Virus record (IMG/VR): IMGVR_UViG_3300021961_000547
Location: 1-26,239 of that record
From: a virus
Length of the DNA: 26,239 nucleotides
Direction: 5' to 3' (one strand)
Each line of letters starts with the position of its first letter. Within the stretch, counting starts at the first letter, position 1. The position numbers and the translations under genes were made by a program. Below the pieces are notes generated by a model. It saw nothing but the letters and a program-made list of their open reading frames with translations, searched no databases and had not been told where the DNA came from. Below are positions 23,125-26,239 of the stretch, piece by piece.

Positions 23125-23508
23125 ATGTTGGAAGCAGCTTTTGTTTGTTATGCTCTTGCGGTTTATTTTGAGGGCCGCTCAGAGCCAGAAGAGGCACAAC
23201 GCCAAATCGTTCATGTCATTAAGAACCGGGTAAACCATAGCGCTTTTCCTAATGATGCTTGCTCGGTCGTAAAACAGAAAAATCAATTTAGTTTTTATTG
23301 GGATGGCAAGAGTGATCGACCAAGGGAGCGCAAAGCCTGGGAGCGCTCAGTAAGGGTGGTCGAGGAAGCATTTCAAGCTCCTTGGGAAAATCTTGGCGCA
23401 ACTCATTATCACGCAGAGTGGACGCAACCAAGCTGGGCATCATCACCAAAGATGCAGAAGATCGAACAAATCGGGACACATATTTTCTATTTGGAGGAAC
23501 GTAGATGA
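23125..23508 (+). CDS. SleB-like cell wall hydrolase (Hydrolase_2 family), 127 aa
   Basis: The 127-residue protein has the SleB pattern: AVYFEGRSEPEEAQRQIVHV (likely catalytic Glu16), VIKNRVNHSAFPNDACSVV, QFSFYWDG, GATHYHAEW, PSWASS and IGTHIFY. The family cuts peptidoglycan, probably as a lytic transglycosylase or amidase. There is no clear signal peptide. It sits in the early operon, far from the lysis block with its GH24 lysozyme, so it may act at another stage or be an extra endolysin. It overlaps the next gene by four bases. Confidence 0.8.
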   Translation: MLEAAFVCYALAVYFEGRSEPEEAQRQIVHVIKNRVNHSAFPNDACSVVKQKNQFSFYWDGKSDRPRERKAWERSVRVVEEAFQAPWENLGATHYHAEWTQPSWASSPKMQKIEQIGTHIFYLEERR

Positions 23509-23756
23509 CTACGGATATTGAAAAGATCGATGATCTAATAACTCAGGGCTATCACCCAAAAGACGTAGCTCTGATGATCGGCACTAACGAAGCAACTGTT
23601 CGAGTCCAGGCTTGCAGACGTGGATCCCTAAGGCGGCTCATACCAGTAAGGATTGCTTTGTCACTTCAAGCCTATAACCGCGCTGAAGAGATGGCTGAAG
23701 AGCAAGGCGTTTGCGTAGAAACATGGTTGCAGCAAAAGTTGGAGAGGGAGGAGTAA
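23505..23756 (+). CDS. Small helix-turn-helix protein, 83 aa
   Basis: The 83-residue protein has a likely HTH at about 8-40: IDDLITQGYHPKDVALMIG, then TNEATVRVQACRRGSLRR, with helix, turn and basic recognition helix. The C-terminal half is helical and acidic. It may regulate phage transcription; the boxes at 22160 and 22097 are possible targets. The stop overlaps the next ATG (TAATG). Confidence 0.6.
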   Translation: MTTDIEKIDDLITQGYHPKDVALMIGTNEATVRVQACRRGSLRRLIPVRIALSLQAYNRAEEMAEEQGVCVETWLQQKLEREE

Positions 23757-23971
23757 TGCAAAGCCGGAGAATGAGCTTCATTGAAGCTAAAAGCAATGCA
23801 ATTGTCGGATTGCTGGTTTCTTGGCTGTTCACTTATCTATGCTTGCCTTTATTTGGTCTCGAACCATCGATGATCGAAGCAACCTGGATAACGGCTTGTT
23901 ATTTCGTTTTATCAATGGCTCGGTCGTATGTTTTGCGCCGGGTCTTTGTATCGCTCGAAGGGAGAGAATAG
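23756..23971 (+). CDS. DUF7220-like two-pass membrane protein, 71 aa
   Basis: I start at ATG 23756, which overlaps the previous stop, instead of in-frame ATGs from 23711 within the HTH gene. The product MQSRRMSFIEAKSNAIVGL has two membrane segments (about 12-33 and 43-60) and ends SMARSYVLRRVFVSLEGRE. This is the standard form of DUF7220, common in phages of alphaproteobacteria. Function unknown. Confidence 0.75.
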   Translation: MQSRRMSFIEAKSNAIVGLLVSWLFTYLCLPLFGLEPSMIEATWITACYFVLSMARSYVLRRVFVSLEGRE

Positions 23972-23974
23972 AGC

Positions 23975-24367
23975 ATGATCTATAAATTAGAGTTGCAAGG
24001 TAACGTTCATGAGCTTTGCTGGTTTCCAACCATCGATGATGCGGTGGATGATTTGATCCATCGAAATGAGTCGGCTGGGAGGAAGATTACAATCAACGAA
24101 GCATCGAAAGGTGCGATTCAATTCTCGCTCATCTATCCATCACTCAATCGCAAAATCGATGGCACGATCAGTAGATATGGGCTTGGTGGAAGGTTGCCAA
24201 TAGATCCAAGCGACGTTTTAGATGATGTCGAAAAGATGATGAATCAAAGAATGAAACGGAACGAGATTTGCCGAATTTTGAGCATCTCGACAGCTACTTA
24301 TTTGAATGCAAAACGCATCATTCAGATACGAAAAAAGACCAAAAATCGGCGAAACGGGATGAAGTGA
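23975..24367 (+). CDS. Hypothetical protein with HTH-like C-terminus, 130 aa
   Basis: ATG 23975 lies three bases after the DUF7220 stop, behind GGGAGAGAATAGAGC. The 130-residue protein has an N-terminal alpha/beta part (YKLELQGNVHELCWFPTI) and a basic C-terminus. QRMKRNEICRILSISTATYLN in the latter part looks like a helix-turn-helix, followed by many Lys and Arg. DNA binding is plausible; no family is recognised. Confidence 0.55.
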   Translation: MIYKLELQGNVHELCWFPTIDDAVDDLIHRNESAGRKITINEASKGAIQFSLIYPSLNRKIDGTISRYGLGGRLPIDPSDVLDDVEKMMNQRMKRNEICRILSISTATYLNAKRIIQIRKKTKNRRNGMK

Positions 24368-24568
24368 ATGTTTCATGGTGTTGCGGAACGTTGCCTAAGC
24401 CATTTGGAAACGCTATTTCTTAATGAGATCAATGGGTTATCAAGATGCTTGGAAACGTTGTGCAACGCTATGGAAACGCTTTCGATCCAATTCCAAGATG
24501 TTGCCAAAATCGTTACCCCCCCCCTTAAGGGGGGGGGAACGTTTGCAACGGTTGGATGCAACGGGTAA
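24368..24568 (+). CDS. Doubtful 66-aa frame across the repeat region
   Basis: ATG 24368 follows the previous stop directly. The protein has repeated LETL-like units (HLETLFLNE, RCLETLCNA, METLSIQ) that simply mirror the DNA repeats, and PPLKGGG from the poly-C/poly-G palindrome. The frame may be open by chance over a non-coding control region. Coupling to the previous gene is the only positive sign. Confidence 0.3.
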   Translation: MFHGVAERCLSHLETLFLNEINGLSRCLETLCNAMETLSIQFQDVAKIVTPPLKGGGTFATVGCNG

Positions 24569-24571
24569 CGG
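24384..24571. repeat. Iteron-like repeat region, candidate origin or control region
   Basis: TGGAAACG(C/T)T occurs three times (24405-24414, 24450-24459, 24471-24480). TGCAACG(G/C) occurs three times (24461, 24544, 24557), with related AACG motifs between (24384, 24538, 24565). A C9-TTAA-G9 palindrome lies among them. Clustered short repeats plus a strong palindrome next to replication-type genes resemble phage origins, but no DnaA box or known initiator site is recognised. Confidence 0.45.
24511..24541. repeat. Perfect C9-TTAA-G9 palindrome with CGTT/AACG outer arms
   Basis: CGTT, an unpaired A, nine C, TTAA, nine G, then AACG. The arms can pair fully, giving a very stable hairpin in DNA or RNA. 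The nine-base homopolymers are unlike anything else in the window and are also prone to length error in sequencing. Confidence 0.85.
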
Positions 24572-24583
24572 AAAGAGGGAAAA

Positions 24584-25174
24584 ATGAAGAAACCAAATCG
24601 ACAAACTAAACGGGCTCCAGAAGCACCAGGATCGATCTGGAGAGAGTTCAATGGATCAGATCGAGATGCTGATCGCATCAGAGCCGCAATCGCAGAGCAT
24701 GATCGAGTTTGTTCTAAGTTCGAGGCTGAGTGGGGTGTGGGAAGATTGCCAGAGATTGCTGGTCCTGATCTTGCGCTGAAGTATTTGCAGCAGATGGATC
24801 GACTAACAACGGCAATGGCAGAGCGTAGTGTGGATCGCATCGAGAAAGCCTGCGCGGGTTTATGTCGAGCCTATGCTGCTCTTGCTGATGCAGCGATAGC
24901 GAATGGCGAAGAACCGATTAGCGGTGATTGCTTCGAGGCTCCAATGCCAGATGGATCGGTAATCGCCATATGCCGCACAGATGCAGAAGCTGGTGCTTAT
25001 GGCAAAAAACATGGAGTTCGCAGCTTTAGCGTCAGGGAAATTGGTGTTATCGTTGCTGCTGATGACGCTGGTCGCTGGATTGGAGAGGTGAAGGATGCGA
25101 TGCCAGATGCGTCGATCTCAGCAATTTCTGAAAAAGGCCATAGAGCGTCGCTGAATGATGATGTGCCGTTCTAA
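24584..25174 (+). CDS. Hypothetical protein with SSB-like acidic tip, 196 aa
   Basis: ATG 24584 follows AAAGAGGGAAAA. The 196-residue protein has a basic N-terminus (MKKPNRQTKRAPEAPGS), a helical middle (about 25-105) and an alpha/beta part (about 110-170). It ends ASLNDDVPF. The last six residues match the acidic, Pro-Phe-ending tip of bacterial SSB proteins (DDDIPF type), which recruits host repair and replication enzymes. The body is not an OB fold by eye. It may mimic the SSB tip or act in replication. Confidence 0.6.
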   Translation: MKKPNRQTKRAPEAPGSIWREFNGSDRDADRIRAAIAEHDRVCSKFEAEWGVGRLPEIAGPDLALKYLQQMDRLTTAMAERSVDRIEKACAGLCRAYAALADAAIANGEEPISGDCFEAPMPDGSVIAICRTDAEAGAYGKKHGVRSFSVREIGVIVAADDAGRWIGEVKDAMPDASISAISEKGHRASLNDDVPF

Positions 25175-25244
25175 GGTAGATGGGTAGCCGACAACTAAGA
25201 GATGGCCATCACAGGCCGCTTAAAATCGATTTGAGAGGGGTTTT

Positions 25245-25553
25245 ATGTCGAAAGAAAGGTTTGTTTTACTAACTGACGCGATGAACGCTGTTTCTGAACG
25301 TGGTTCGAGCTATGGCACTGTCGAGGAGAATTTTGACAGGATCGCTAGGTTATGGACAGTATTGCTTGGGAAGGACGTGACACCAGGAGAAGTTGCGTTA
25401 TGCTTGGCAGCACTTAAAATGGCTCGATTGATCCAAACACCAGATCATCGAGATAGCTGGGTGGATCTTGCAGGGTATGCTGCTTGTGGCGGAGAAGTAA
25501 CGCATGGAGATCAGGTTACTGGACAACGTGAGCACTTTGACGAAAGCGATTGA
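25245..25553 (+). CDS. DUF6378-like protein, 102 aa
   Basis: ATG 25245 follows GAGAGGGG. The 102-residue protein has SERGSSYGTVEENFDRIARLW, DVTPGEVALCLAALKMARL and HRDSWVDLAGYAACG, which together mark the DUF6378 family of phages. Its function is not known; the helical composition loosely recalls MazG-like nucleotide hydrolases. It overlaps the next gene by 50 bases. Confidence 0.75.
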   Translation: MSKERFVLLTDAMNAVSERGSSYGTVEENFDRIARLWTVLLGKDVTPGEVALCLAALKMARLIQTPDHRDSWVDLAGYAACGGEVTHGDQVTGQREHFDESD

Positions 25554-26157
25554 TGCGTTTGGGAAAAATCAAATCCCATTTGCTGCAATGAGAACGCTTA
25601 ATGAAGTTGCCAAACAAACCCGCGCCAGAGTTATTGATCGAACCTGGCCGAGTGATGTTACTGTTCGTAATACTCGATTCATGCGCGCATCGATGATGAC
25701 TATCAGTCGTAAGTCAAACAATATGGCGACAAAGACTAATCTTAGCGTTACTATCGGCAATCATCCGCCTGGTAATAAAATGCATAGAGATTATTTGCAG
25801 CGGCTTGCTATTGGCGGAACTAAGAGGCCAAGAGGTCGAACATTAGCTATCCCTGGTCGAGATGGACATCTAAGAACTAGAACCAGCGGTGGCGTAACCA
25901 AAGCAGATAGACCTCGCCAAATATTAAACAGAAAGAATGTGTTTAGAATTGACACACACAAAGGACGCGATCTGATTGTGCGTCGAGCAACTAAGGCTCG
26001 CTATCCATTGCAGATTTTATATCTGATGGAACCTGACGCGACTGTTCGCAAACAGTTTGATTTTTATTACGACGCTAATTTAACCGCGCGAAGGGCAATG
26101 AAGACTGAGTTCGAGAAGCAGTTTAAATCCGCGAAAAGATCATCGAAGAGGAGGTAA
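25504..26157 (+). CDS. Minor tail protein, gpZ-like, 217 aa
   Basis: ATG 25504 starts inside the DUF6378 gene, behind GGAG. The 217-residue, very basic protein has PFAAMRTLNEVAKQTRARVID near the N-terminus, YPLQILYLME later and a lysine/arginine-rich end (KSAKRSSKRR). This resembles lambda gpZ-type minor tail or tail completion proteins. It lies apart from the main tail genes, just before the putative cos site, so it may open the late region that would continue with terminase outside the window. Confidence 0.55.
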   Translation: MEIRLLDNVSTLTKAIDAFGKNQIPFAAMRTLNEVAKQTRARVIDRTWPSDVTVRNTRFMRASMMTISRKSNNMATKTNLSVTIGNHPPGNKMHRDYLQRLAIGGTKRPRGRTLAIPGRDGHLRTRTSGGVTKADRPRQILNRKNVFRIDTHKGRDLIVRRATKARYPLQILYLMEPDATVRKQFDFYYDANLTARRAMKTEFEKQFKSAKRSSKRR

Positions 26158-26197
26158 TTTTGAAATATTATTTCAATAATGATGCTTTTTTGGCTTC

Positions 26198-26239
26198 ACG
26201 GGTCCTTCCTGGCCGCTCTCTATACGGGTAACGCGCGAC
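26198..26239 (+). other. Putative cos site (cosQ-like then cosN-like), at window end
   Basis: ACGGGTCCTTCCTGG (26198-26212) closely resembles the lambda cosQ region as I remember it (GGGTCCTTTCCGG). GGTAACGCGCGAC (26227-26239) resembles lambda sequence across cosN (GGTTACGGGGCGGCGACC), at similar spacing (27 against about 23 bases). Gene order supports it: terminase and portal genes are missing from the window and the window opens with the capsid gene. The comparison is from memory, without a database. Confidence 0.5.

Noticed and set aside
26161-26175. TGAAAT-ATT-ATTTCA inverted repeat after the last gene
   Set aside because: It can form a six-pair AT-only stem, but the stem is too weak for a terminator and the nearby T run is 10 bases further on; kept only as a note.
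26160-26231. Short TTG frame after the last gene, behind GAGGAGG
   Set aside because: It ends after 23 codons inside the cos-like sequence and has no recognisable character. The GGAGG belongs to the lysine/arginine codons of the gpZ-like gene.
1-26239. Search for integrase, repressor, att sites, tRNA genes, CRISPR arrays and insertion sequences
   Set aside because: None seen on either strand. The phage looks lytic, though the missing few kb could alter that.

Overview
This window is most of the genome of a tailed, double-stranded DNA phage of the siphophage type. Its host is probably a marine or aquatic alphaproteobacterium. That inference rests on a tail module arranged like that of rhodobacterial gene transfer agents (tape measure, two small hub proteins, an NlpC/P60-like peptidase, a large J-like hub protein), a GTA-type 3TM holin, a DUF7220 protein, and a CtrA-type box (TTAA-N7-TTAAC) on an early promoter. 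No integrase, repressor, tRNA, CRISPR array or insertion sequence is visible. Terminase and portal genes are not in the window; they probably lie just beyond its ends, because the last 42 bases resemble a lambda-type cos site and the first gene is a capsid gene already in progress. Layout: (1) 1-4.2 kb is the head and tail-tube module. It holds a fused prohead protease/major capsid gene with its own internal ribosome binding site for capsid, head-tail joining and tail terminator proteins, the tail tube, and the tail assembly chaperones G and GT, which are linked by a -1 frameshift site. (2) 4.1-13.8 kb is the tail module: tape measure, distal tail proteins, peptidase, J-like hub and two fibres, the second ending in a self-cleaving S74 chaperone. 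(3) 13.8-15.9 kb is the lysis region: six small exported or membrane proteins, a 47-residue basic protein and a GH24 lysozyme. (4) 15.9-17.8 kb is a recombination-scarred accessory island. It has a PD-(D/E)XK nuclease gene, a 17-codon 3' remnant of the phage exonuclease, an AT-rich beta-class DNA methyltransferase, a decayed second copy of the nuclease gene, and a second methyltransferase on the minus strand. (5) 17.8-21.7 kb is replication and recombination: YqaJ-type exonuclease (minus), then a Holliday-junction-resolvase-like nuclease, an SSB-like protein, a terminator and a primase-helicase (plus). (6) 21.7-25.6 kb holds small early genes, including an OB-like protein, a SleB-like cell wall hydrolase, an HTH protein, a repeat-rich stretch with a C9-TTAA-G9 palindrome, and a protein ending in an SSB-like acidic tip. 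(7) 25.5-26.2 kb holds a gpZ-like tail protein and the putative cos site. The genes fit one lytic cycle: recombination-dependent replication, packaging, capsid and tail assembly with translational control of protein ratios, then holin/endolysin lysis. The most unusual parts are the methyltransferase/nuclease island with reciprocal gene remnants at both junctions, the CtrA-type operator, the nested capsid start and the palindrome/iteron region.
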